Shown: positions 25,033 to 34,761, counted from the stretch's first letter. The stretch is 59,138 nt of DNA from Paramesorhizobium endophyticum (GCF_014640615.1 NZ_BMHH01000025.1:1-59138), one strand, 5' to 3'. Numbers and translations: made by a program. The notes: a model not told the origin generated them from the letters alone.

Positions 25033-27174
25033 CTATTTGCGGTCAGGAATCCCCTCCAGCAGCGCATCCATCAGCCTCTCCGCCGCCTCGCCGAGGACAG
25101 TGCCCGGCGGGAAGATGTCAGTGGCGCCGGCTTGTCTCACCGCCTCGTGGTCCTGCGGCGGGATGACGCCGCCCACGACAATAAGGATATGATCGCCGCC
25201 GCGTCCCTTAAGCGCCGCCTTCAGCTCCGGCACCAGCGTCAGGTGGCCCGCCGCAAGGGAGGAGACGCCGAGAATATGCGCGCGGGATTTGACCGCGAGA
25301 TCCGCCACCTCCTCCGGTGTCTGGAACATCGCGCCCACGGTCACGTCGAAGCCAAGGTCACCGAAGGCGGTGGCGATTACCTTCTGCCCTCGGTCGTGCC
25401 CGTCCTGCCCCATCTTGGCGATGAGGAGGCGCGGGCGCTCTCCGGCACGCTTCTCGAATGCCGCCACCTTTTCAAGCACCCGCTCCGCCGCCTTGTTCGG
25501 CCCCAGCGCCTTGCGGTAGACGCCGGAGATGGTGCGCACCTCGGCCACATGCCGGCCGAACGCCTTTTCGAGCGCCAGGGAGATTTCGCCCACTGTCGCC
25601 TTGGCGCGCGCCGCATGGATGGCGAATTCGAGGAGGTTGCCTTCGCCCGATTGTGCCGCCGCCGTCAGCCGGTCAAGGGCGGCCTCCACCGCGCCCACAT
25701 CGCGCGTGCCCTTCAACGTCTGCAATTTGGCGAGCTGGCGGGCGCGCACTTCCGCATTGTCGATCTTGAGCACGTCCACGGCAATGTCCTCAGCCGGTCG
25801 GAACATATTGACGCCGATGACGGGCTGCTCACCGCTGTCGATGCGCGCCTGCGTCCGCGCAGCCGCTTCCTCGATACGCATTTTCGGAATGCCGCGCTCG
25901 ATGGCCTTGGCCATGCCGCCGAGCTTTTCAACCTCCTCGATATGCTGGAGCGCCCGGACGGCTAGATCATGCGTCAGCCGCTCCACATAGGCCGAGCCGC
26001 CCCAGGGATCGATAATGTCAGTCGTGCCGGATTCTTTCTGCAGCAGAAGCTGCGTGTTGCGGGCGATCCGCGCCGAATGGTCCGATGGCAGCGCCAGCGC
26101 TTCGTCGAAGGCGTTGGTGTGCAGCGATTGCGTGCCGCCGCCCGTCGCCGCCATCGCCTCCACCATCGTGCGGATGATATTGTTGTGCGGGTCCTGTGCG
26201 GTGAGCGACCAGCCCGAGGTCTGGCAATGCGCCCGCAAGGCCAGCGAGCGCTCGTCCCTTGGGTCGAAATTCTTCTTCATGAGCAGCGCCCAGAGCAGCC
26301 GCGCCGCCCGGAGCTTCGCCACCTCCATGTAGAAATTCATGCCGATGGCCCAGAAGAAGGACAGCCGCGGCGCAAACTTATCGATATCGAGCCCCGCCGC
26401 CAGCCCCGCCCGCGCATATTCGATGCCGTCGGCGAGCGTGTAGGCCAGTTCCAGATCGGCGGACGCCCCCGCCTCCTGCATGTGATAGCCGGAAATGGAG
26501 ATGGAGTTGAATTTCGGCATATGCTTCGCCGTATAGGCGAAAATGTCCGACACGATCCGCATCGAGGGCGCGGGCGGATAGATATAGGTGTTGCGGACCA
26601 TGAACTCCTTGAGAATGTCGTTCTGGATGGTCCCGACCAGTTGCTCCTGCCCGACGCCCTGTTCCTCCGCCGCCACGATGAAAAGCGCCAGGACAGGCAG
26701 CACCGCGCCGTTCATGGTCATGGAAACGGTCATCTCACCGAGCGGAATGCCGTCGAAGAGCTGGCGCATGTCGAGAATGGAGTCGATCGCCACCCCCGCC
26801 ATGCCGACATCGCCCGCCACGCGCGGATGATCGCTGTCATAGCCGCGATGGGTGGCAAGATCGAAGGCCACCGACAGGCCCTTCTGTCCCGCCGCGAGGT
26901 TGCGCCGGTAGAACGCGTTCGATTCCTCCGCCGTCGAAAACCCCGCATATTGCCGGATCGTCCACGGCTGCTGCACATACATGGTGGGGTAGGGGCCCCG
27001 GATGAAGGGCGGCATCCCCGGATAGGTGTCGAGATAGGGCAGGGATTTGAGATCGGCCTGCGTATAGGCGCGCTTGATCCTGATACCCTCGGGCGTTTTC
27101 CACCTGTCCGCGCCGGGTTTGGGCGCTTTGGCTTTCGGGTCGGCCCAGGGGATTTGGGTGAAATCGGGGATCAT
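25033..27174 (-). CDS. mutB: Methylmalonyl-CoA mutase, large (catalytic) subunit
   Basis: A 713-residue subunit (also called ScpA; BhbA in Sinorhizobium) that converts methylmalonyl-CoA and succinyl-CoA into each other, used in propionate, branched-chain amino acid and PHB-related metabolism. The substrate-binding barrel covers about 1-560 (for example [17 protein letters not shown]). The C-terminal cobalamin domain has the DxHxxG motif in [20 protein letters not shown] (about 594-613). It follows the small-subunit gene, with an R1 repeat between. Confidence 0.97.
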   Translation of the reverse strand: MIPDFTQIPWADPKAKAPKPGADRWKTPEGIRIKRAYTQADLKSLPYLDTYPGMPPFIRGPYPTMYVQQPWTIRQYAGFSTAEESNAFYRRNLAAGQKGLSVAFDLATHRGYDSDHPRVAGDVGMAGVAIDSILDMRQLFDGIPLGEMTVSMTMNGAVLPVLALFIVAAEEQGVGQEQLVGTIQNDILKEFMVRNTYIYPPAPSMRIVSDIFAYTAKHMPKFNSISISGYHMQEAGASADLELAYTLADGIEYARAGLAAGLDIDKFAPRLSFFWAIGMNFYMEVAKLRAARLLWALLMKKNFDPRDERSLALRAHCQTSGWSLTAQDPHNNIIRTMVEAMAATGGGTQSLHTNAFDEALALPSDHSARIARNTQLLLQKESGTTDIIDPWGGSAYVERLTHDLAVRALQHIEEVEKLGGMAKAIERGIPKMRIEEAAARTQARIDSGEQPVIGVNMFRPAEDIAVDVLKIDNAEVRARQLAKLQTLKGTRDVGAVEAALDRLTAAAQSGEGNLLEFAIHAARAKATVGEISLALEKAFGRHVAEVRTISGVYRKALGPNKAAERVLEKVAAFEKRAGERPRLLIAKMGQDGHDRGQKVIATAFGDLGFDVTVGAMFQTPEEVADLAVKSRAHILGVSSLAAGHLTLVPELKAALKGRGGDHILIVVGGVIPPQDHEAVRQAGATDIFPPGTVLGEAAERLMDALLEGIPDRK

Positions 27175-27231
27175 GGTGCCTCCTCCATGAGCCGGAGTAT
27201 TTTATTCTCAACGGAAATGCCGGCTCCAGGC

Positions 27232-27389
27232 ACCCCCCTCTGCCCTGCCGGGCATCTCCCCCTCAAGGGGGGAGATTGGCTGTCAGTTCCGCTTTCGCTA
27301 ATCGCCAACGCAGAAAAATAGAGTGCCGTCATCGATAAAGGCCAATCTCCCCCCTTGTGGGGGAGATGTCCGGCAGGACAGAGGGGGGT
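27232..27389. repeat. R1 hairpin repeat between mutA and mutB
   Basis: A 158-bp complete R1 element lying in the gap between the two mutase genes. Confidence 0.95.
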
Positions 27390-27409
27390 GAAATCGAAGA
27401 GCGCCTTCA

Positions 27410-28846
27410 TCAATCGCTTCCCACCATCTCATCCAGCCGCGTAAAAACCAGCGGCTCGCAATGCACCGCTCCATCATCCGGCAATGTCCTGCGCTCCGCA
27501 TCGAGCACCGTCACCGGGTAATCCTCCTTGAGCGCATGCACGGTCGTGCCGACGATTTCGCGCTCGCCGCTGCGATAGGCCTCGGCCCGCTTTTCCCGGC
27601 ATTCGGCGATCCGCGCCTGAAAATGGCCGTTGACGAGGCTTTTCAAAATGCCGCCCTCGCGCTCAAGCGCCTGGAACGCATTCCATGCCGCCTCGCAAAG
27701 GCATTCGGTCAGCATCTCGACCCCGCCCGACCCACTGGCGGGATCGCCGACGAAGCCGAGATTGGATTCCCGGGAGAGGATCAGTTGCGTGTTGCGGGCA
27801 AGCCGCCGCGCGGCCGGATCGGGCAGGCCATGCGTGATGGTGTGCGGCAGGATGGAGATGCCGTCCGCTCCGCCGATCGCCGCGGCAAAGCCGGCAATGG
27901 TGGTGCGCAGGATGTTGGTTTCGACGTCCCGCGCGCTCATCATCCGCATCGAGGTTTCCGCGTGGATCGCGGCAGGCGAGGGCGGGATGCCGCATGCCTC
28001 CTGCAGCCGCGCCCACAGCCGCCGCAAGGCGCGCAGCTTGGCGATGGTGACGAACTGGTCCTGGTCGGCCGAGATGGCAAAGCCGATATGCGGCGTTGCA
28101 TAGACGACCGGCTGGCGCGCCTCCTCGAACATCCTGAGATAGCTGACAGCGACGGACAGCATCGCGCCCAATTCCTGCGCCTCGCTCGCGCCCGCATTAT
28201 GATAGGGCCGCCCATCGGCCTCCAGCACGATGCCGGGCAGGCCGGTGGCGAAGAAATTGCCGAGCGCCTGCGGCAGCGACGCCTTCAGCGCCTCAACGCT
28301 CATGCGCAGCCATCCGCATGAGGCAAGCGTCGCGGTAGGGTCGATGCCTAGGGAAAAGCTCGTGCGGGCCGGATCGATGCGCCGGAAGCGCAGATAATCC
28401 GCCAGCCACTCCGCGCAGGCGCGGCTGTTGGGATGCGCATCCATCCGCAGATGCAGGCCATCGAGCTCGATATCCTCGAACAGGCGGTCGATCGTATCGG
28501 GACCGGGGGGAAGGCCGAAGCCGAACGCATTCTGCGCGCCCTCGAACACCAGCGCCACGCCATTGGCGCCGTTCTCGATATCGTCCCTGAGCTGCCGGTT
28601 GGCGCGGGCCGGATCGGGATCGTCCGCCCGCTGGATGATGCGCCATGGCCGGTCCGGTGCCGCGCGGAGAAGAGGCTGCGCATTCCTGTCCCGCTCATAA
28701 AGCGGCTCGATGACAATGCCGTCACCGGTTTGCGAGGTCAGCGCCTCCTCGAAGCTTTCGCCCTTCAACGCCTTTTCGGCGAGCCTGACCCAGCGGTCGT
28801 AATCTTCAGGCGGGAAGAGACCTTCCTTCAATATGCTCGGATCCAT
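27410..28846 (-). CDS. mutA: Methylmalonyl-CoA mutase, small subunit
   Basis: A 478-residue protein related to the mutase barrel domain (ISADQDQFVTIAKLRALRRLW, about 258-278; VETNILRTTIAGFAAAIGGADGISILPH, about 311-338). It lacks a C-terminal cobalamin domain, as in short rhizobial MutA proteins, so it is probably the non-catalytic partner of the downstream subunit. The start at 28846 has a strong RBS (GGAGGTG); the frame upstream is not supported. Confidence 0.93.
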   Translation of the reverse strand: MDPSILKEGLFPPEDYDRWVRLAEKALKGESFEEALTSQTGDGIVIEPLYERDRNAQPLLRAAPDRPWRIIQRADDPDPARANRQLRDDIENGANGVALVFEGAQNAFGFGLPPGPDTIDRLFEDIELDGLHLRMDAHPNSRACAEWLADYLRFRRIDPARTSFSLGIDPTATLASCGWLRMSVEALKASLPQALGNFFATGLPGIVLEADGRPYHNAGASEAQELGAMLSVAVSYLRMFEEARQPVVYATPHIGFAISADQDQFVTIAKLRALRRLWARLQEACGIPPSPAAIHAETSMRMMSARDVETNILRTTIAGFAAAIGGADGISILPHTITHGLPDPAARRLARNTQLILSRESNLGFVGDPASGSGGVEMLTECLCEAAWNAFQALEREGGILKSLVNGHFQARIAECREKRAEAYRSGEREIVGTTVHALKEDYPVTVLDAERRTLPDDGAVHCEPLVFTRLDEMVGSD

Positions 28847-28896
28847 GTCTACACCTCCGTAGCGTTTGGTCCCCCAGCCATTTGGCCGCCAGAGTA

Positions 28897-29790
28897 TCAG
28901 AAGCTGAGCGCAGGGGAAGCCCATGCCGGGCCGCGGCGTTCTTCTTCCTTCAAGCTGTTCGATCCGAAATGCACCCGAAGCCCGGTGAGGACGCGGTGGG
29001 CGGTCAGCGGATTTGAGTCTTCCACCGTGGCCCTGTCATAGCGATAGCCCGCGAAAGCCGTGACGGGCGTGCCGGTAAAGCGATAATTGGCGATGGCAGA
29101 GAGCGAATAGAGATCGGCGTCTACGCCATAGGCCGACAGCCGGTTGAACGCGCCCTCGAAATCATAGCGCGTGTCGTCATTGGCATAGACGCGCGCCCCA
29201 AGCGCCGCCGTCAGATGATCCGCTTCGATATCCGAATAGGACACCCGGCCATAGCCGGCCCGTCCGTAAAGGGTGGCGTCGCTGGTATAGACCGCGCCTT
29301 CGAGGCCGCCGATGAGGTCGGTCGCATATTTGTCGGCATCGAGATAGTCATGCAGCAGGTTGAACGCGGTCGAGCCGAACCGCGAGGCGGAGACGAAACC
29401 GCCAAACGCGAAGGCGTCCGGTTCGCGGTAATAGGCGTGAAGCGTGCCGCCCAGCGTGTTGGCCTGCCCGAGATCGCTGATGTCGCCCCTGTTATACCCG
29501 GCATCCACCTGCGTGTTGAACCCGGTGCCGAGATCCGCATTGACCGAGCCGCGCAAGGCCCAGGACCGGATGTTCGCGCTATCGTCCCCTGCGCTTGCCC
29601 GGCCATAGGAGAAGCTGCCTTCGGCAAACCCCGAAACGCCGGAAATGCCCGCCGCCGGTTCCTCGGGCATGTAGACGATATCCTCCGCCGGCTGCCCGAA
29701 GATCGGGCTGTCCATATCGGCAGCGCTGGCGCCGGAAGAGACTAATACAGTTGTCGCTAATAATAGAAGATAAGACTGACGATACGTCAT
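28897..29790 (-). CDS. Outer-membrane beta-barrel protein
   Basis: A 297-residue predicted outer-membrane protein. A signal peptide (residues 1-23, ending GASAA) is followed by about 50 linker residues, then repeated amphipathic strands with aromatic girdles (GFAEGSFSYGRAS; WALRGSVNADLGTGFNTQVDAGYNRG; YGRAGYGRVSYSDIEAD) over about 55-285. It is probably a porin-like barrel whose ligand is unknown. It lies 50 bases upstream of mutA on the same strand; a shared transcript is possible. Confidence 0.7.
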   Translation of the reverse strand: MTYRQSYLLLLATTVLVSSGASAADMDSPIFGQPAEDIVYMPEEPAAGISGVSGFAEGSFSYGRASAGDDSANIRSWALRGSVNADLGTGFNTQVDAGYNRGDISDLGQANTLGGTLHAYYREPDAFAFGGFVSASRFGSTAFNLLHDYLDADKYATDLIGGLEGAVYTSDATLYGRAGYGRVSYSDIEADHLTAALGARVYANDDTRYDFEGAFNRLSAYGVDADLYSLSAIANYRFTGTPVTAFAGYRYDRATVEDSNPLTAHRVLTGLRVHFGSNSLKEEERRGPAWASPALSF

Positions 29791-29822
29791 GATGCCCGCT
29801 ACCCCCACTTGGTAAATCAGCA

Positions 29823-29840
29823 TATGTGTAAAAACACATA
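29823..29840. promoter_or_regulatory. Palindrome upstream of the barrel gene
   Basis: The perfect inverted repeat TATGTGT-AAAA-ACACATA starts 33 bases before the barrel start codon in AT-rich sequence. It may be an operator; the regulator is unknown. Confidence 0.4.
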
Positions 29841-29952
29841 GTTAACCGTAGGTTTAAGAGGGATGGTTTTTCTCAACCCGGTTTGGGGGAAGTACATTCG
29901 GCTGTCGGCGGAAACAGTATTTCTCTCTATCTCTGCCGAAGAAAGGCTCGCG

Positions 29953-30099
29953 CCTTCCCTCCCCCTTGCGGGGAGGGTGGCCCGAAGGGTCGGGTGGGGG
30001 TGGTGACGTTTACGCCATTGTCTCCAGCAAAAGCGCAAACGTCACCACCCCCATCCGCCCGCTGACGCGGGCACCTTCCCCGCAAGGGGGAAGGAGGGG
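29953..30099. repeat. R2 element (CCCCCTTGCGGGG arms)
   Basis: The outer arms CCTTCCCTCCCCCTTGCGGG ... CCCGCAAGGGGGAAGGAGGG enclose GTGGGGGTGGTGACGTTT and its inverted form. No gene lies in the 29791-30118 gap. Confidence 0.9.
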
Positions 30100-30118
30100 C
30101 GCTAAACCGTCCTGCTGA

Positions 30119-30490
30119 TCAGACGAACTGCCCCAGCCCGGGGATCGAATTCACCACATCGTCCACCGGACCCGCGCCGGCCTTCTCCCGCGCATAACCG
30201 ATGGTCTGCTTGGAGACGCCGGAAATCTCGCTCATGCCGAGGCCCATGCCCATCAGTTGCGAGCCGAGGCCCATGACGCCGCCCATCATGCTGGAGAGGA
30301 ACCCGCCACCGCCTTCAGCCTGCGCGGCGGCAACCGCCTCGCGCGCGCCGGGAATGGCGTCGATGAGGGCGGAAACCTTGTCCGCCGGGCCTTCCTTTTC
30401 CAGGAAAGCGAGAATAAGCCCGACCGCCTTGGTGGCCGTGGCAGGGTCGATGCCGACATTCGAGCTGATGCGCGCGATGAGTTCGTCCAT
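30119..30490 (-). CDS. Small helical protein (DUF2267/DUF2780-like)
   Basis: A 123-residue protein beginning MDELIARISSNVGIDPATAT with a helical N-terminal half. A glycine/methionine-rich middle (GGGGFLSSMMGGVMGLGSQL, about 66-85) is followed by a conserved-looking tail ending SIPGLGQFV. The start has GGAGG eight bases upstream. Similar small proteins are common in Rhizobiales and often labelled DUF2267 or DUF2780; I cannot choose between them. Function unknown. Confidence 0.7.
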   Translation of the reverse strand: MDELIARISSNVGIDPATATKAVGLILAFLEKEGPADKVSALIDAIPGAREAVAAAQAEGGGGFLSSMMGGVMGLGSQLMGMGLGMSEISGVSKQTIGYAREKAGAGPVDDVVNSIPGLGQFV

Positions 30491-30592
30491 GGGGAATCCT
30501 CCAGAATTTGACGTTTACGTAATATGCATTTGGGGCGATGGAATGCAAGCGGGTCTGAGAGGGGCTTTTCGGTTGCCGTTAACACTCAACGG

Positions 30593-30714
30593 AACAGATT
30601 GGAATGCGTGCCGGTGCGCTCGAAATGGACGCTCCTGCCATCCAGTTTGTAAATCAGCAGCCAATCCGGCTCTATGTGCAGATCGCATCACGGCGGAACT
30701 CGCTGGAATAGGAC
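30593..30714 (-). pseudogene. Remnant of a YafQ/RelE-type toxin gene
   Basis: The downstream frame encodes DLHIEPDWLLIYKLDGRSVH, then FERTGTHSNLFR and a stop: the C-terminal third of YafQ with its IEPDWLLIY and RTGTHS motifs. The upstream frame encodes EPSYSSEFRRDA, the YafQ N-terminus. About 50 central residues are missing, and the two pieces are in different frames with a stop at the junction, so no toxin can be made. It lies directly after the antitoxin gene. Confidence 0.7.
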
Positions 30715-30725
30715 GGCTCGCGCAC

Positions 30726-30959
30726 TCAGATGCTCAATTGTCTGAACAAATCTTCGGCGTCGCTGGCTTTGTGGACGTCCCCGCCACACGCTGTCTTCTC
30801 CATGGTCTCCACAGTCAAGGTATTAAGCACCTTCACCAGCGGGGGAAGGTCGCTGTAGTCGATTTCGCTATCCGGCCTTTCCGCCAACGCCCTGAGTTCC
30901 GCCTTGCGTTCTTCCGTCAGCGGAGGCAACTCGCTTCTTTTATATCTAACCATGCTCAT
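30726..30959 (-). CDS. Chimeric orphan antitoxin (DinJ-like tail)
   Basis: 77 residues. The N-terminal part MSMVRYKRSELPPLTEERKA and following PDSEIDYSDLPPL resembles the start of small antitoxins of another family. The C-terminal part (TLTVETMEKT ... DAEDLFRQLSI) resembles the end of DinJ/RelB, the partner of YafQ. It looks like a fusion created by deletion. GGAG lies six bases before the start at 30959. Its toxin partner is broken, so it is an orphan. Confidence 0.6.
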   Translation of the reverse strand: MSMVRYKRSELPPLTEERKAELRALAERPDSEIDYSDLPPLVKVLNTLTVETMEKTACGGDVHKASDAEDLFRQLSI

Positions 30960-31110
30960 AGCGTCTCCGTTCCTTTCGGTCATCCCACTCGGAATATCGC
31001 TCCATTCGATTATTGTAGCACTCTTTTGAAGCCGTAGGCGCAATGCTTTTGTTGCACTGGCGATTCACGTTATTGCATTTAATTTTATATGGAAACGCTG
31101 GCGGGACAGC

Positions 31111-31269
31111 GCCCCCCTCTGCCCTGCCGGGCATCTCCCCCGCATGGGGGGAGATTGGCTGGCACCGCTTGCTCCGCCCATTCTGCAACGGTGGCGATTG
31201 GCGCCGCGGGTCGATGAAGACGCAATCTCCCCCCTTGCGGGGGAGATGTCCGGCAGGACAGAGGGGGGC
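31111..31269. repeat. R1 hairpin repeat
   Basis: A 159-bp R1 element upstream of the HerA-like gene. Its right flank GCGCCTCGCGATTATATCAA mirrors, inverted, the left flank of the copy at 35360. Apart from this element, 30960-31457 holds no recognisable gene. Confidence 0.95.
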
Positions 31270-31457
31270 GCCTCGCGATTATATCAAAACATGAGCCGCT
31301 ATAGCGTTAAGGGTGTCAAAGCCGGATTGGTTCGCCGATTGGCGGCTTGCACGACGGGCGCGCGCCTATCGCGGAAGCAGAATATTCTTCATTGTCCGCA
31401 TCCCCGGCTCCCACTATACCATCCCCATGGCCCTGCGATGACGAAATGAGGACGCCC

Positions 31458-32963
31458 ATGCCCGCCGACAGCATATTTCTTGGCGCAAGCCGCAAGCCTG
31501 ACGATAGCTATCAGCAGCCGGAGCATCTGTTGCTGAAATATGGTAACCGCCACGGCCTCGTGACCGGCGCGACGGGCACCGGCAAGACGGTCACCCTCCA
31601 GGTGCTGGCGGAAGGCTTTTCCGCTGCCGGGGTTCCGGTCTTCTGCGCCGATATCAAGGGCGATCTCTCCGGCATCGCGGCGGAAGGCGAGGTCAAGGAG
31701 GGGCTCATGCAGCGGGCGGACGATGTCCGGCTCACCGAATATGATCTTCTGCCGATGCCCGTCATCTTCTGGGATATTTTCGGCGAAAAGGGCCATCCGA
31801 TCCGCGCCACCATCACCGAAATGGGGCCGCTGCTCCTCTCGCGCCTCATGAATTTGACGGAGGCGCAGGAGGGGGTGCTCAACATCGCTTTCCGCCTTGC
31901 AGACGAGGAAGGGCTTCTCCTGCTCGACATGAAGGATTTGCAGGCGCTGCTCGCCCATATGGCGGAGCGCTCCTCCGAACTGTCAGGGCAATATGGCAAT
32001 GTGACGAAGGCCTCGGTCGGCGCGATCCAGCGCTCGCTCCTGGTGCTGGAGCAGCAGGGCGGCGATAAGTTCTTTGGCGAGCCGGCGCTGAAGGTTTCGG
32101 ACATTATGCGCACCACCTCCGATGGCCAGGGCGTGGTCAATGTGCTCGCCGCGGACAAGCTGATGATGAACCCGCGGCTTTATTCGACCTTCCTGCTCTG
32201 GCTCCTGTCCGAGCTTTTCGAGGAACTGCCGGAGGTGGGCGATCCGGAAAAGCCGCGCCTCGTCTTCTTTTTCGACGAAGCCCATCTTCTCTTCAACGAA
32301 GCCCCCAAGGCCCTGCTCGAGCGCGTGGAGCAGGTGGTGCGGCTCATCCGCTCGAAGGGCGTCGGCATCTATTTCGTTTCGCAGAACCCGCTCGACGTGC
32401 CCGAGACGGTGCTCGCCCAGCTCGGCAACCGCGTCCAGCACGCCTTGCGCGCCTATACGCCGCGCGAGACCAATGCGGTGCGGACGGCGGCGGAGACGTT
32501 CCGACCCAACCCGGACTTCGACACTTTCAAGGCGATCACAAGTCTCGGCACCGGCGAGGCGCTTGTCTCTACCTTGCAGGAAAAGGGCGTGCCCTCCATG
32601 GTCCAGCGCACGCTCATCCGCCCGCCCGCCTCGCGCATCGGCCCGCTGGAGCCGCAGGAGCGGGCGCAGATCATGGCCGCCAGCCCCGTCGCCGGGCTGT
32701 ATGACCACGCGGTCGATCCGGAATCCGCCTACGAGATCCTCCAGCGCAAGGCGCAGGAGAGCGCCAAGGTGCAGGAGACCGAGGAGGAGGGTGGCAATGG
32801 CTGGGGCGGGATGCTGGGGGACGTGCTCGGCACCGGCGGCGGCAGCCGCCGTTCGGGCCGCCAGTCCGTCGTGGAAGCGGCGATGAAATCCGCCGTCCGC
32901 TCCGCCGCCTCGTCGCTGGGCCGTGCGCTGGTGCGCGGCGTGCTGGGAAGTTTGAGACGGTAG
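31458..32963 (+). CDS. HerA-like ATPase, DUF853 (YjgR) family
   Basis: A 501-residue cytoplasmic P-loop ATPase of the HerA/FtsK superfamily. Walker A is GATGTGKTV (about residues 38-46), Walker B is LVFFFDEAHLLF (about 267-278), and the arginine-finger region is VYFVSQNPLDVPETVLAQLGNR-like (about 304-325). The DUF853 family has a helicase-like fold with no defined role. The start at 31458 has GAGG six bases upstream. The stop codon TAG merges with an R6 tandem repeat. Confidence 0.9.
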   Translation: MPADSIFLGASRKPDDSYQQPEHLLLKYGNRHGLVTGATGTGKTVTLQVLAEGFSAAGVPVFCADIKGDLSGIAAEGEVKEGLMQRADDVRLTEYDLLPMPVIFWDIFGEKGHPIRATITEMGPLLLSRLMNLTEAQEGVLNIAFRLADEEGLLLLDMKDLQALLAHMAERSSELSGQYGNVTKASVGAIQRSLLVLEQQGGDKFFGEPALKVSDIMRTTSDGQGVVNVLAADKLMMNPRLYSTFLLWLLSELFEELPEVGDPEKPRLVFFFDEAHLLFNEAPKALLERVEQVVRLIRSKGVGIYFVSQNPLDVPETVLAQLGNRVQHALRAYTPRETNAVRTAAETFRPNPDFDTFKAITSLGTGEALVSTLQEKGVPSMVQRTLIRPPASRIGPLEPQERAQIMAASPVAGLYDHAVDPESAYEILQRKAQESAKVQETEEEGGNGWGGMLGDVLGTGGGSRRSGRQSVVEAAMKSAVRSAASSLGRALVRGVLGSLRR

Positions 32964-33028
32964 TCAGTAGCGAAATAGTGAGTAGTGAGATAGTTTTTCT
33001 AGCTCACTACTCACTACTCACTATCTCA
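32961..33028. repeat. R6 TGAGTAG-type repeat between convergent genes
   Basis: Tandem units TGAGTAG and TGAGATAG run away from the HerA-like gene, beginning at its stop codon. An inverted set runs from the L,D-transpeptidase stop. The arms (AGTGAGTAGTGAG/CTCACTACTCACT) can form a hairpin around TTTTT and may act as a two-way terminator. Confidence 0.85.
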
Positions 33029-33760
33029 CATCACCAGCACCGGCGTCTTCGCCGGCACGCGGTCGTAGAGATCGATGATGTCCTGGTTGATCAGGCGCAC
33101 GCAGCCGGAGGACATGGCCTTGCCGATGGACCACCATTCCGGATTGCCGTGCAGGCGATAGAGCGTGTCCTCGCCATTCTGGAAGAGGTACATCGCCCGC
33201 GCGCCGAGCGGGTTCTTGAGGCCGGGGGCCATGCCGCCATTGGCGGCGCTGTATTGGACGAGTTCCGGCTGGCGGGCGATCATGTCGTCGGGCGGCGTCC
33301 AGCGCGGCCATTTGCGCTTGTACTGGATGACGGCGCGGCCCGACCAGGCAAAGCCCTGGCGTCCGATGCCGACGCCGTAGCGGATGGCCTGCCCGCCTTC
33401 GCGGACGAGATAGAGGAAGCGGTTGGCCGTATCGACCACGATCGTGCCGGGTTGCTCGCCCGTGGGATCTGGAACGATCTGGCGCAGATATTTGGGGTCC
33501 ATCTTCTGGATCGGAATGGCCGGAAGGTCGAAGCCGCCGTCCTGCATCGGCCCGTACATCGCCGCATAGGAACCGAGCGCGGAAGCGGTCTCGGGCGAGG
33601 GTTGTACCGGGGCAGCGGGCGGCCTCGGCGCAATCGGTAACCCGTCGGGGCCGATATCGATGATCGGTACATTCCTGGCGACCGTGGTACAGCCGGAAAG
33701 GCCGACGGCGGCTACGGCGCCCAAGGCCAGAAACGAACGGCGGGAAAGTTTGTTATCCAT
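33026..33760 (-). CDS. L,D-transpeptidase (YkuD) with Tat-like lipoprotein signal
   Basis: A 244-residue envelope enzyme that crosslinks peptidoglycan or attaches proteins to it. The N-terminus has a twin-arginine-like signal RRSFLALGAVAAVGLSGC with a lipobox, so it may be lipidated. The YkuD domain covers about 105-244, with the catalytic motif in GKAMSSGCVRLINQDI (Cys at about 221) and the upstream conserved His in YRLHGN. Its stop codon TGA begins an R6 repeat. Confidence 0.93.
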   Translation of the reverse strand: MDNKLSRRSFLALGAVAAVGLSGCTTVARNVPIIDIGPDGLPIAPRPPAAPVQPSPETASALGSYAAMYGPMQDGGFDLPAIPIQKMDPKYLRQIVPDPTGEQPGTIVVDTANRFLYLVREGGQAIRYGVGIGRQGFAWSGRAVIQYKRKWPRWTPPDDMIARQPELVQYSAANGGMAPGLKNPLGARAMYLFQNGEDTLYRLHGNPEWWSIGKAMSSGCVRLINQDIIDLYDRVPAKTPVLVM

Positions 33761-34108
33761 TCTTGAACCAGACTTTTTCTTGGGGGGAGGCTTTTATAAG
33801 CTTCTTTTGGTTAAGGAACTCCAATGAGCTGCGAACGGGCTCTTAACGCATGACGAATATGGCCACGACTGGTTAACAATCGGGCGCAAAAATGGCTTCA
33901 CGGCGCTGTGATACTCATGCAACAGTATAGAGAACGCGCATGCTTCGTAAGCGAAGCCGTCTGTTCACAACTCGGTGAAAAAGGGCGGGGTTTTTAAATT
34001 AGGTTCCTATTCCTCTCTTAAGCATTGCCCGCTGCCGCCGGTCGGCCTATGTAACCTGCGTGATCGTTTTCGGGCTGGTCCGTTCAGCCCCATCAGAGGA
34101 GAGTTCCC
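33761..34108. other. Intergenic region between ldt and sodB
   Basis: 348 bases between divergent genes. It must hold the promoters of both. I see no repeat family member, no small gene and no clear operator. AGAGGAGAG just before sodB is its ribosome-binding site. Confidence 0.6.
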
Positions 34109-34711
34109 ATGGCTTTCGAATTGGCTCCGCTGCCATATGCCTATGACGCGCTTGCGCCCTATATGTCGGCCGAGACGCTGGAATACCACCACGACAAGCA
34201 CCACCAGACCTATGTGACCAACCTCAACAAGCTGGTGGAAGGCACCCCGTTTGCGGGCAAGCGCGTCGAAGAGATCGTCAAGGAAAGCTACGGCACGAAC
34301 CAGGCCGTCTTCAACAATGCCGGCCAGGACTACAACCACAACCATTTCTGGAAGTGGATGAAGAAGGACGGCGGCGGCAACAAGCTGCCGGGCAAGCTGC
34401 AGGCGGCGATCGATTCCGACCTCGGCGGCTACGACAAGTTCCGCGCCGACTTCATCGCCGCCGGCACGGCGCAGTTCGGCTCCGGCTGGGCCTGGCTGGC
34501 GTTCAAGGACGGCAAGCTTGAGATCACCAAGACCCCAAACGGCGAGAACCCGCTCGTCCATGGCGGCACGCCGCTCCTGGGCGTCGATGTGTGGGAGCAC
34601 TCCTACTACATCGACTACCGCAACGCCCGCCCGAAATATCTGGAAGCCTTCGTCGACAATCTCGTGAACTGGGAATATGTCGAGGAGCTCTACGAGAAGG
34701 CGGCTGGTTGA
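34109..34711 (+). CDS. sodB: Fe/Mn superoxide dismutase
   Basis: A 200-residue cytoplasmic superoxide dismutase. Metal ligands are seen in LEYHHDKHHQTYV (His at about 27), NHNHFW (His at about 79) and DVWEHSYYIDY (Asp and His at about 162-166). The Gln in NNAGQDYNHNHFW is at the position typical of iron-type enzymes, so Fe is likely, although cambialistic use cannot be excluded. A terminator follows. Confidence 0.96.
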   Translation: MAFELAPLPYAYDALAPYMSAETLEYHHDKHHQTYVTNLNKLVEGTPFAGKRVEEIVKESYGTNQAVFNNAGQDYNHNHFWKWMKKDGGGNKLPGKLQAAIDSDLGGYDKFRADFIAAGTAQFGSGWAWLAFKDGKLEITKTPNGENPLVHGGTPLLGVDVWEHSYYIDYRNARPKYLEAFVDNLVNWEYVEELYEKAAG

Positions 34712-34735
34712 TCGCTTCTCAGTGCGTTCATGTGA

Positions 34736-34761
34736 AAAGCCCCGACATCGGGGCTTTTCCT
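34736..34761 (+). terminator. Terminator after sodB
   Basis: The stem AAGCCCCGA/TCGGGGCTT with a short loop is followed by TTCCTTT. Confidence 0.8.
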
